Origin: Eubacteriaceae bacterium Marseille-Q4139
GTDB taxonomy: Bacteria; Bacillota; Clostridia; Lachnospirales; Lachnospiraceae
Direction of reading: 5' to 3'
NCBI GenBank assembly: GCA_018223415.1
Contig: JAGTTQ010000001.1
Span: 366,153 to 430,152 of the forward strand
Length of the DNA: 64,000 bases
Shown here: in pieces, positions 26,267 to 33,763 of the stretch
Layout: each line of letters begins with the position of its first letter
Numbering within the stretch: the stretch's first letter is position 1
Notes under the pieces: generated by a model
Databases searched by the model: none
The model's input: only the letters and a program-made list of their open reading frames with translations
What the model was told of the DNA's origin: nothing
Program-made: the position numbers and the translations under genes

Positions 26267-26307
26267 AAAAGAGGCCCCGTACCTCCTTTTTGCAGGTACA
26301 GGGCCTC
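26267..26307 (-). terminator. Terminator of the decarboxylase operon
   Basis: 14-base arms 26294-26307 and 26271-26284 with one mismatch, loop of nine, followed by TTTT on the minus strand, 16 bases past the oadA stop. Confidence 0.8.
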
Positions 26308-26323
26308 GTCTTTCGTTTCTTAA

Positions 26324-27736
26324 TTATACAGGATAAACCTTATTTGTCTTGTCTGCCTTGGCCGGATCTACCTTCGTCTGCTGTGCCTCACGGTACTCGA
26401 AGAAATCCTTTGCAACTGCCGGGAACAGGGCGTAGGTCAGGACGTCCTCATCCTGCTGCTTCCACTGCGCGCATTCCTTCTCGAATTCCGGAAGCTGCGG
26501 CGGGATCAGGTCTGCCGGACGGCAGGTGATCGGCGTTGCATCGCCGATGATCTTCTTCTGAACCTCTGCGTTGAACGGCTTTACGGTCTTTCCGAACTCG
26601 CCCATCATGATCTTCTTGGACTCCTTCGTTACCATCTTGTAGCGCTCGCCTGCAAGGACGTTTAACACGGCCTGGGTTCCAACGATCTGAGAAGACGGAG
26701 TAACAAGCGGCGGCTCGCCGAAGTCTTTTCTTACTCTCGGGATCTCTTCGAGAACCTGACGGTATTTGTCCTCCTGGCCGGCTTCCTTAAGCTGGCTTAC
26801 CAGGTTGGAAAGCATGCCGCCCGGAACCTGATAGCGGAGCGTCCGGATATCAACGCCGAGAACCTTCGGATTTAAGAGGCCGCTCTTCAATGCCTCTTCA
26901 CGGATCGGTGTGAAGTAGTCTGCAATTTCAGCCAGGGTATCCTGGTCGTAACCGGTATCGTAAGGCGTTCCGCGGAACGTCTCTACCATAACCTCCGTTG
27001 CCGGCTGGGATGTTCCAAGGGCCAACGGGGACATTGCACAGTCGATGATGTCGCAGCCTGCTTCCACTGCCTTTAAGTATGTCATGGAAGCGACACCGGA
27101 CGTATAGTGGGTATGAAGGTCAATCGGGAGCTTTGTGCCCTCTTTTAATGCCTTCACAAGCTCAGCCGCATTGTACGGGGTCAGAAGGCCGGCCATATCT
27201 TTGATACAGATGGAGTCGGCGCCCATCTCCTCGATGTCACGGGCAATGTTCTTCCAGTAGTCCAGCGTGTAAGCGTCGCCGAGGGTGTAGCTTAATGCAA
27301 CCTGTGCATGGCCTTTCTCCTTCTTTGCCGCCTTTACAGCCGTCTCCAGGTTTCTCATATCGTTAAAGCAGTCGAAAATACGGATGATGTCGATACCGTT
27401 TGCGATGGACTTCTGTACGAAGTATTCCACAACATCGTCTGCATAGTGGTTGTATCCAAGGATGTTCTGGCCGCGGAACAGCATCTGGAGCTTCGTGTTC
27501 TTGAAGCCGGCTCTCAGCTTTCTAAGCCTCTCCCACGGATCTTCCTTTAAGAAGCGCAGGGATGCGTCAAAGGTTGCGCCGCCCCAGCACTCAACTGCGT
27601 AGTATCCAACTTTATCCATGGTCTCCACGATGGGCATCATCTGCTCCGTGGACATTCTCGTAGCCAGCAGGGACTGATGAGCGTCACGGAGGACAGTCTC
27701 AACAATCTTTACCGGTTTTTTCTGAACCTCTGCCAT
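26324..27736 (-). CDS. oadA: Oxaloacetate decarboxylase alpha / 5S-type carboxyltransferase subunit
   Basis: 470 residues. TIM-barrel motifs of the pyruvate/oxaloacetate carboxyltransferase family: ETVLRDAHQSLLATRM near 13 (metal Asp), FDCFNDMRN near 122, the SICIKDMAG carbamylated-Lys region near 180 and DLHTHYTSG near 212 (metal His pair). The C-terminal conserved region follows, but there is no biotinyl domain; that is supplied by the separate carrier two genes upstream. Moves the carboxyl of oxaloacetate to biotin, or the reverse. Last gene of the operon, 78 bases after oadB, AGGAGG upstream. Databases may call it pyruvate carboxylase subunit B. Confidence 0.92.
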   Translation of the reverse strand: MAEVQKKPVKIVETVLRDAHQSLLATRMSTEQMMPIVETMDKVGYYAVECWGGATFDASLRFLKEDPWERLRKLRAGFKNTKLQMLFRGQNILGYNHYADDVVEYFVQKSIANGIDIIRIFDCFNDMRNLETAVKAAKKEKGHAQVALSYTLGDAYTLDYWKNIARDIEEMGADSICIKDMAGLLTPYNAAELVKALKEGTKLPIDLHTHYTSGVASMTYLKAVEAGCDIIDCAMSPLALGTSQPATEVMVETFRGTPYDTGYDQDTLAEIADYFTPIREEALKSGLLNPKVLGVDIRTLRYQVPGGMLSNLVSQLKEAGQEDKYRQVLEEIPRVRKDFGEPPLVTPSSQIVGTQAVLNVLAGERYKMVTKESKKIMMGEFGKTVKPFNAEVQKKIIGDATPITCRPADLIPPQLPEFEKECAQWKQQDEDVLTYALFPAVAKDFFEYREAQQTKVDPAKADKTNKVYPV

Positions 27737-27814
27737 TTTCTTTACCTCCTAATATTTAAAACGGTCATGCACCGGCCGCGCCGGCGAAACTGCGGCCCGG
27801 CCGGGGCCATTTTC

Positions 27815-28963
27815 CTATACTCCAAAGATTGCCATGAAGGTACCGGCGGCAACTGCCGTACCGATAACACCGGCTACGTTCGGGCCCATGGCGTGCATCA
27901 GCAGGAAGTTTGTCGGATCTGCCTCAGAACCAACCTTCTGGGATACACGGGCTGCCATAGGAACAGCAGATACACCGGCGGAACCGATTAACGGGTTGAC
28001 CTTGCCGTGGGTTGCCTTGCACATGAGCTTTCCGAACAGGACGCCGGCAGCCGTACCAAAGGCAAAGGCCACAAGACCAAGGGCAACGATCTTTAAGGTT
28101 GTCACCTTTAAGAACGCCTCAGCACTTGTAGTAGCGCCTACGGAAAGTCCAAGGACGATTACGACGATGTACATAAGGGCGTTGGACGCGGTCTCTGCAA
28201 GCTGCTTTACAACGCCGCACTCACGGAACAGGTTTCCAACCATCAGGAGTCCAACAAGGGGAGCCGTTGACGGCAGGATCAGGCAGACAACAACCGTAAC
28301 GATGATCGGGAACAGGATCTTCTCCAGCTTGGATACGGGACGAAGCTGTTCCATCTTGATCTTTCTCTCTTCCTCCGTCGTGAACAGCTTCATGATCGGA
28401 GGCTGGATGATCGGTACAAGGGCCATGTAGGAGTAAGCGGCAACCGCAATCGGCCCCAGGTACTCGGTCTGGCCGAGCTTTCCTGCAAGGAAGATTGAGG
28501 TCGGGCCGTCAGCGCCTCCGATGATGGAGATGGAAGCGGCTGCCTTGTCATTGAAGCCCCATAAAATAGCAAGGAAATAAGCGGCATAGATGCCGAACTG
28601 GGCGGCAGCTCCCAAAAGGAAGCTGGTGGGGTTTGCAATCAACGGGCCGAAGTCCGTCATTGCACCGACGCCCATGAAGATCAGGGACGGCAGGATGCTC
28701 CACTCATCTAACAGATAGAAATAATGGAGAAGTCCTCCTACCCCGTTGGAAGAATCTTCAATCGTCAGCATAATATCCGGATAGATATTAACGAGCAGCA
28801 TACCGAAGGAAATCGGAACCAGAAGGAGCGGCTCAAATTCCTTTTTGATCGCAAGATACAGGAAAATGAAGGCCACCAGAATCATGATCATGTTTCCGAA
28901 GGTCAGATTCAGGAATGCTGTCTGATGAAGAAGATTCAAAAGTGTGTTTTGAATGTATTCCAT
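27815..28963 (-). CDS. oadB: Na+-translocating decarboxylase beta subunit
   Basis: 382 residues, multi-helix membrane pump like GcdB in this window: GGADGPTSIFLAGKLG and the shared ending NPLIGSAGVSAVPMAARVSQ followed by VGSEADPTNFLLMHAMGPNVAGVIG. Decarboxylates carboxybiotin and exports Na+. AGGGATTAAC precedes the ATG. It sits between the biotin carrier and oadA. The two beta subunits of the window (this and gcdB) are paralogues assigned to different carboxyltransferases. Confidence 0.92.
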   Translation of the reverse strand: MEYIQNTLLNLLHQTAFLNLTFGNMIMILVAFIFLYLAIKKEFEPLLLVPISFGMLLVNIYPDIMLTIEDSSNGVGGLLHYFYLLDEWSILPSLIFMGVGAMTDFGPLIANPTSFLLGAAAQFGIYAAYFLAILWGFNDKAAASISIIGGADGPTSIFLAGKLGQTEYLGPIAVAAYSYMALVPIIQPPIMKLFTTEEERKIKMEQLRPVSKLEKILFPIIVTVVVCLILPSTAPLVGLLMVGNLFRECGVVKQLAETASNALMYIVVIVLGLSVGATTSAEAFLKVTTLKIVALGLVAFAFGTAAGVLFGKLMCKATHGKVNPLIGSAGVSAVPMAARVSQKVGSEADPTNFLLMHAMGPNVAGVIGTAVAAGTFMAIFGV

Positions 28964-29001
28964 GTTAATCCCTCCATGTGGAATCTGCGTTCAGCAGACG
29001 A

Positions 29002-29418
29002 TTAGTTCAGCGTAGCAAGCGTTGCGCCTGGTTCCACAGAATCACCGGTGGATACGTTGATGGATGCAACCGTACCGTCTTCCGGAGCCACAATCTCATT
29101 TTCCATCTTCATTGCCTCAAGAATCACGAGAACCTGTCCTCTCTTTACAGCCTGGCCGACAGAAGCCTTAACGCCAAGGATCTTTCCGGGCATCGGAGCC
29201 GTAACCTTTACGCTTCCCTCGCCGCCTGCCGGTGCTGCCGGAGCGGGAGCCGGGGCCGGTGCTGCTGCCGGAGCAGGAGCAGGTGCTGCCGGGGCCGGAG
29301 CCGGAGCTGCCTTCGGAGCCGGGGCTGCTGCCTTCGGGGCGGATGCTGCGCCGGTGAAGCCTTCCTCTACCGTTACTTCGTAAACATTTCCATTAACCGT
29401 AATTGTATAATTTTTCAT
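29002..29418 (-). CDS. Biotin carrier subunit of the decarboxylase operon
   Basis: 138 residues: short N-terminal domain, Ala/Pro/Lys linker (about 28-65) and biotinyl domain with EAMKMENEI, the Lys being the biotin site. Fills the role of the OadA C-terminal domain or of the transcarboxylase 1.3S subunit. AGGAGG lies eight bases before the ATG. It probably serves both the 12S-like and 5S-like carboxyltransferases of this operon. Confidence 0.92.
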   Translation of the reverse strand: MKNYTITVNGNVYEVTVEEGFTGAASAPKAAAPAPKAAPAPAPAAPAPAPAAAPAPAPAPAAPAGGEGSVKVTAPMPGKILGVKASVGQAVKRGQVLVILEAMKMENEIVAPEDGTVASINVSTGDSVEPGATLATLN

Positions 29419-29436
29419 GATGATTTCCTCCTGATT

Positions 29437-30246
29437 TTATGCTCTTTTCCAGTTTGCGTTCGGGACGCGTTTGATGGACCGTACTACAAGGCCTTCTGCG
29501 GACGGCTTTCCTTCGGACGCTGCGATGGCTGCCGCGATGACGGCCACAAGCTCTGTGTCATCCGTCAGGTCTGCTTCAGCCTGAACAGGCGCTGCCTGCG
29601 GGGCCGGGGCCGGCGCTGCTGCCGGAGCGGGGGCTGGTGCCGGAGCCGGCGCTGCCGCACGTTCCTTCTCCTGCTGTTTTTTCTTAACTCCCTCTTCCCA
29701 GCGGTTGATATACTTAAAGCAGCTGATCAGCCAGCAGATGAAAATCAGTACGGCGAATACGACGCCCATACCCATCACTGTATTCATGGCTGCCTTCACC
29801 ATCTTTTCACCGATGGTATATTCCGGGTTGAACGTAACGGAGGTCACGTTCGCCAGATCCTCGTCCACCGTCAGGGTGAACTCCATCTCCCGGTTCTCAT
29901 ATACGGCGTCAATTTTGGCCGCATAGCCGTCTCCCGTATCCGATACGGCTGCCGTACCGGCAGATACGAAGGCGCCGAGGTCATCCTTCACGCTCAGCCA
30001 GGAATTAAAGGCGCTCTCCATAACCGTGTCTTTATTTTTCTGGCTCGTCGCGATGGCGCTCTCAAGATCCGCGTCATCCGTCATGGTGTTGAAAAGCTCC
30101 AGATACTGCTGTGCACCCTGCTGCATTGCCATCTGAATCGAGGGGTCAATCTCCTCTTCCGCACCGCCCATGGAACACCCGGACAGAGCGAACAGACAAA
30201 CGGCCATGCAAAGAGCCAGCCAGATTCTTTTTATATTCTGTTTCAT
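29437..30246 (-). CDS. Lipoprotein-type OadG subunit (extracellular domain plus membrane helix plus cytoplasmic tail)
   Basis: 269 residues. Residues 1-24 are a lipoprotein signal with ALSGC; residues 25-150 form an extracellular domain (helical start, then beta-rich sequence ending near FNPEYTIGEK); a membrane helix follows at about 165-185 (VMGMGVVFAVLIFICWLI); then a basic segment, an Ala/Pro linker and a small C-terminal domain ending RSIKRVPNANWKRA. The helix, linker and tail match OadG, which links the pump to the soluble enzyme. OadG is normally about 80-120 residues with no outside domain, so this is an unusual fusion. Co-transcribed, 18 bases after the carboxyltransferase gene. Confidence 0.8.
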   Translation of the reverse strand: MKQNIKRIWLALCMAVCLFALSGCSMGGAEEEIDPSIQMAMQQGAQQYLELFNTMTDDADLESAIATSQKNKDTVMESAFNSWLSVKDDLGAFVSAGTAAVSDTGDGYAAKIDAVYENREMEFTLTVDEDLANVTSVTFNPEYTIGEKMVKAAMNTVMGMGVVFAVLIFICWLISCFKYINRWEEGVKKKQQEKERAAAPAPAPAPAPAAAPAPAPQAAPVQAEADLTDDTELVAVIAAAIAASEGKPSAEGLVVRSIKRVPNANWKRA

Positions 30247-30263
30247 ATATCTGCCACCTCATC

Positions 30264-31703
30264 CTAGACCGTTCCGTGTTTTTTCGCCGGACGGTCCTCT
30301 CTCTTTGTAAACAGCATCTCAAAGGCCGCAATTACGCGCTTTCTCGTCTCAGCCGCCTCGATGATATCATCCACATAGCCTCTCTTTGCTGCTGCAAGGG
30401 CGCTGGACTGGATTTCCTTATACTCTGCCGCCTTCTCATTGATGAGCGCAGCCGCGTTGTCGGACTCGGAAATTTCTTTTGCATACATGATCTTCACAGC
30501 CGGAACGGCATCCATCATTCCGATGGAGGCATTCTTCCATGCGTACACCACATCGGCGCCGATGGACTTGCTGTTCATGGTCAGGTATGCGCTTCCGAAG
30601 GCCTCGCCTGCGATAACCGTCACCTTCGGCACATCTGCGTTTGCAAATGCACATGTCAGGCGGGCTGCCGCTTTGGCAATCTTCTTCTCGGTGCAGGTGC
30701 ATGCCTTATAGCCGTTTACATTTACAAGGGTCAGCACCGGGATGTTGAACGCGTCGCAGAAGTTTACAAACTCTGCCGCCTTCTCGCAGCCCTGAGCCGT
30801 AAGCCCTTTCTCGAATTCTTCTGTCTTCTCGCCGTCCTCATAGGCCTCGGTGCGGTTTGCAACGCAGCCGACGGTGTTTCCGTTGAGGCGGATGAACGCC
30901 GTTACCATGTTGGGGGCGTAGTCCTTCTTAAGCTCCATATAGAAGCTGTCGTCAGAAATCATGGCAAGAGCCAGGGCCGTATCACCGGCACAGTTTTCAA
31001 GGCCTTCGCAGACACGGTTCAAATCGTCGCTGCACTCGCCGTAGGACATGTCATCCTCGTTGTTGGCCGGAAGGATGGATACCAACGCACGGATCTTTGC
31101 AAGGATTTCGTCCTCGCTGCCGGCGCCGTCTGCCGTTCCTGCCTCTTCACACTGGAATTTTGCGCTGGAGGTATCTTTCTTGTTTTCAGCAATCGCGTTC
31201 GGGGAATTCACAAACAGCTTTGCCTTTTCCTCCACAAAAGTAAAGTCTGCGATTGCAGACGAAACTGCCATTCCGCCGCCGCAGGTTCCGAATACTGCCT
31301 GGATCTGCGGAACTACGCCGGAAGCTAAGGACTGGATCTGGTAAAGCTTTCCGAAGCCGTCTAAAGCGTCCGTTCCTTCCTGAAGCCTTAAGCCTGCACA
31401 GTCCACCAGGCCGATGACCGGAGCACCCATCTTCATGGCCATCTCATAGACATGCACAATCTTCTTTGCATGCATTTCACCCATGGAGCCGCCCATAACG
31501 GCCGCATCCTGGCTGTACACATAGACGAGGCCGCCTTCAATGGTGCCATAGCCGGTCACAACGCCGTCAGCAGGTGTTTCCTGAGCCTGCATGTTAAAGT
31601 CTGTGCTTCTGGCAGTCACATATGCGCCGACTTCAACAAAGCTGTTGTCATCCAGCAATGCGTTGATTCTTTTCATTGCAGATGTTTGTGCTGAATTACT
31701 CAT
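30264..31703 (-). CDS. Acyl-CoA carboxyltransferase subunit (12S/MmdA-like)
   Basis: About 479 residues from ATG 31703, eight bases after GGAGG (upstream in-frame starts lie in the leader hairpin). Two crotonase-like carboxyltransferase halves: the first has VVTGYGTIEGGLVYVYSQD and GTCGGGMAVSSAIADF (oxyanion glycines), the second has NVNGYKACTCTEKK and VIAGEAFGSAYLTMNSK. Transfers a carboxyl between a CoA thioester such as methylmalonyl-CoA and biotin. The sequence is more divergent than ordinary MmdA/PccB, so the substrate is uncertain. First gene of the operon, behind the attenuator leader. Confidence 0.85.
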   Translation of the reverse strand: MSNSAQTSAMKRINALLDDNSFVEVGAYVTARSTDFNMQAQETPADGVVTGYGTIEGGLVYVYSQDAAVMGGSMGEMHAKKIVHVYEMAMKMGAPVIGLVDCAGLRLQEGTDALDGFGKLYQIQSLASGVVPQIQAVFGTCGGGMAVSSAIADFTFVEEKAKLFVNSPNAIAENKKDTSSAKFQCEEAGTADGAGSEDEILAKIRALVSILPANNEDDMSYGECSDDLNRVCEGLENCAGDTALALAMISDDSFYMELKKDYAPNMVTAFIRLNGNTVGCVANRTEAYEDGEKTEEFEKGLTAQGCEKAAEFVNFCDAFNIPVLTLVNVNGYKACTCTEKKIAKAAARLTCAFANADVPKVTVIAGEAFGSAYLTMNSKSIGADVVYAWKNASIGMMDAVPAVKIMYAKEISESDNAAALINEKAAEYKEIQSSALAAAKRGYVDDIIEAAETRKRVIAAFEMLFTKREDRPAKKHGTV

Positions 31704-31876
31704 TTTGCTGTCCTCCATTATAAAAAAGTGTGCGCTTCGGCACACACTCGCGCCGGAGCGCGGCTGTTAAAACAGCCATATTCCTTTGCGCGGAGTGCGC
31801 ATCCTCGCGGAGCATTTTTATTTCATGGGCGAAAGCCTCACGAAATAAAAAATTGACGAAAATCAAATTTCTGCCT
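31704..31876 (-). ncRNA. Structured leader RNA with mutually exclusive terminator and antiterminator
   Basis: About 170 bases between the predicted transcription start and the first codon. Visible structures: an AT-rich hairpin near 31812-31843; an antiterminator formed by 31788-31800 pairing with 31742-31753 (twelve pairs, one bulge); a small hairpin (GGCTGTT/AACAGCC) enclosed by it; and an intrinsic terminator, GTGTGTGC / GCGCACAC with a CGAA loop followed by six T (31747-31722), just ahead of the ribosome binding site. Bases 31742-31747 belong to both long structures, so forming one breaks the other. No known riboswitch consensus recognised; ligand or protein unknown. Confidence 0.65.
31722..31747 (-). 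terminator. Attenuator (intrinsic terminator) in the decarboxylase leader
   Basis: Eight-base stem with one G-T pair, four-base loop and a T6 run, ending 19 bases before the carboxyltransferase ATG. Confidence 0.75.
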
Positions 31877-31882
31877 AGTGTA

Positions 31883-31911
31883 ATCATATACTTGTTTTGT
31901 GCAAATTTCAA
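31883..31911 (-). promoter_or_regulatory. Promoter of the decarboxylase operon
   Basis: Minus strand TTGAAA (31911-31906), 17 bases, TATGAT (31888-31883). Confidence 0.7.
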
Positions 31912-31946
31912 GGAATTTTTTCTCAGAAGAACAGTTTCTTACCCTC

Positions 31947-31991
31947 AAAAAAAATTGGCGGCCGGCATTTACTTTTGTAATGCCGCCGCCA
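31947..31991 (-). terminator. Terminator of the YitT gene
   Basis: Stem TGGCGGC... 31956-31969 with 31979-31991 (one bulged base), followed on the minus strand by eight T residues. Confidence 0.8.
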
Positions 31992-32027
31992 GATTTTTCT
32001 TTACTTTATAAAGTGCTTTTTTTGATG

Positions 32028-32900
32028 CTACCGGTACATTTTTGTCAGAGTAAAGCCGCGTCCCCGCACCTCGCTTACCTGGTTTACAATCATGAACGCT
32101 TTATCGTCGGCCTGCGTGACGATTTCATTTAATTTCATCAGTTCCCGCCCGGAAACTACCGTGAGAATTGTGAACGCTTCCTTGCGCATATGGCCGCCCT
32201 GGGTGTGGAGAAGCGTCACGCCGCGGTCCAATTCCTCCTGGATCCGCCGGCTGATTTCCTCACATCGGTCACTGATGATCTTCACCTGGATCTGCTTCGT
32301 GCCGGATACCAGAACCTTATCGACGACAACCGTATAAATCATCACCATCACAAGGGCGTAAAGGATTTTTTCCCTGTCCTGGAAGGCAAGCTGCGACACA
32401 AGGATCGTAAAATCCATCACATAGAGCGTTGCGGAAACTGGGATGCCCAATTTCTTTTTCAGCACCAGCGGCGGGATGTCGGTGCCGCCGGTGGAGGCGC
32501 CGGAGCGGATGACGATACCCAGGGAAAAGCCGATGATGAGGCCGGCAAACACGGCGCAGAGCATGGGATCCTCCGTCACCACAAAATCCCCGGCAAGGCG
32601 CATGATCTGGTCTAAAATGAACGGGTAATAAAACGTCGCCACAAGGGTCGTCAGGGCGAATTTCTTCCCGAGGACGAACCAGCCGATGACAAACATCAGC
32701 ACATTGAACACGGCCACAAAGCCGGAAAGGGGGATACCCCATAAGTGTTCCGCCACCAGGGCGATTCCTGTCGTCCCGGCCGCAATCATGTCAAGCGGCA
32801 GGATGAAAAACACTACGCCGCAGGCATAGCACGTCAGCCCGAACAGGATGATGGCGATCTGGGCTGCCGCCTTTTTGTAATTTGTCTTGTTCTCTTCCAT
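32028..32900 (-). CDS. YitT-family membrane protein
   Basis: About 290 residues from ATG 32900 (GGGAG eight bases upstream). Five or six membrane helices over residues 10-200, including GIVIRSGASTGGTDIPPLVLKKK, and a C-terminal cytoplasmic DUF2179-type domain with GVTLLHTQGGHMRKEAFTILTVVSGREL. The family is widespread in Firmicutes; no transported substrate is established. Single gene with its own terminator. Confidence 0.88.
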   Translation of the reverse strand: MEENKTNYKKAAAQIAIILFGLTCYACGVVFFILPLDMIAAGTTGIALVAEHLWGIPLSGFVAVFNVLMFVIGWFVLGKKFALTTLVATFYYPFILDQIMRLAGDFVVTEDPMLCAVFAGLIIGFSLGIVIRSGASTGGTDIPPLVLKKKLGIPVSATLYVMDFTILVSQLAFQDREKILYALVMVMIYTVVVDKVLVSGTKQIQVKIISDRCEEISRRIQEELDRGVTLLHTQGGHMRKEAFTILTVVSGRELMKLNEIVTQADDKAFMIVNQVSEVRGRGFTLTKMYR

Positions 32901-32965
32901 TTTTTCTGCTCCCTTTTTCACATTTTACTTCTATCGCGCTGTCCCTTTAACATAAAAAAGCGCAT

Positions 32966-32992
32966 AAAAAGGGAGGTGCTTTCGCGCCCCCT
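32966..32992 (-). terminator. Probable terminator after the aldolase gene
   Basis: Imperfect stem (32984-32992 with 32970-32979, one bulge, one mismatch), GAAA-type loop and five T on the minus strand. Confidence 0.5.
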
Positions 32993-33003
32993 GGGACTTT
33001 CCC

Positions 33004-33657
33004 TTATTTTCCGAAGACCGCTTCATAGTCCTTGCGGAATTTTTCAATTCCCTGATCAGTCAGCGGATGATGAATCATCTGGTCGATAACTTTATAGGGA
33101 ACCGTTGCGATGTCGGCTCCCGCCAGCGCACAGTCGGTCACATGGATCGTGTGGCGGACGCTGGCTGCGATGATTTCCGTCGTAATGTTATGGATATTGA
33201 AGATTTCCGCCACCGTATCGATTAACTCGATTCCCGGCTGGGAGATATCGTCGAGACGTCCCAAAAACGGAGAAACGTAGGCGGCGCCGGCTCTTGCTGC
33301 CAGAAGCGCCTGGTTTGCGGAAAAGATTAACGTCATGTTGACCTTGATGCCCTCAGAAGAAAGCACCTTCGTAGCTTTTAAGCCCTCGGCCGTCATCGGG
33401 ATTTTTACAACCATATTGGGATGGAGCTTTGCGATCTCACGTCCCTCGGCAATCATTCCTTCGGCATCTGTGGTGGTAGCCTTTACCTCACCGCTGATGG
33501 GCCCGTCGACGATGGAAGCAATTTCTTTTAATGTCTCCACATAATCTTTCCCCTCTTTTGCAATCAGGGACGGGTTCGTCGTGACGCCGCAGATGACGCC
33601 CATGTCATTTGCCTTCTTTATTTCTTCTACATTGGCAGTATCAAGAAACAGTTTCAT
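33004..33657 (-). CDS. Transaldolase / fructose-6-phosphate aldolase family protein
   Basis: 217 residues, the short form of the family (long transaldolases exceed 300). LFLDTANVEEIKKA at the start, GVTTNPSLIAKEG near 25, the Schiff-base Lys in VVKIPMTAEGL near 85 and GADIATVPYKVIDQM near 190 match FsaA/TalC/MipB. Enzymes of this size act as transaldolase in the pentose phosphate pathway or as fructose-6-phosphate aldolase; sequence alone does not decide. AGGAGGGGG precedes the ATG; own promoter and terminator. Confidence 0.9.
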   Translation of the reverse strand: MKLFLDTANVEEIKKANDMGVICGVTTNPSLIAKEGKDYVETLKEIASIVDGPISGEVKATTTDAEGMIAEGREIAKLHPNMVVKIPMTAEGLKATKVLSSEGIKVNMTLIFSANQALLAARAGAAYVSPFLGRLDDISQPGIELIDTVAEIFNIHNITTEIIAASVRHTIHVTDCALAGADIATVPYKVIDQMIHHPLTDQGIEKFRKDYEAVFGK

Positions 33658-33723
33658 TGGTATCCCCCTCCTAACTTCTGTCAGTTCGTTTGTCTGTAAG
33701 CCTGCACGGCTTGGTCTGTTATC

Positions 33724-33752
33724 ATTTTACGCGTTCTTTGCGTCAATGTCAA
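33724..33752 (-). promoter_or_regulatory. Promoter of the aldolase gene
   Basis: Minus strand TTGACA (33752-33747), 17 bases, TAAAAT (33729-33724). It begins inside the untranslated space after the upstream lipoprotein gene is still 12 bases away. Confidence 0.75.
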
Positions 33753-33763
33753 ATGGTTTCGGA

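Noticed and set aside
28978..30267. Plus-strand frame of 429 codons opposite the decarboxylase subunits
   Set aside because: It is a mirror of the Ala/Pro-rich linkers, giving Cys/Arg/Gly-rich translation; the minus-strand genes have clear domains.
31730..32011. Plus-strand frame beginning at 31730 across the leader
   Set aside because: It covers the hairpins and the terminator of the opposite strand, lacks a ribosome binding site and has no recognisable domain.
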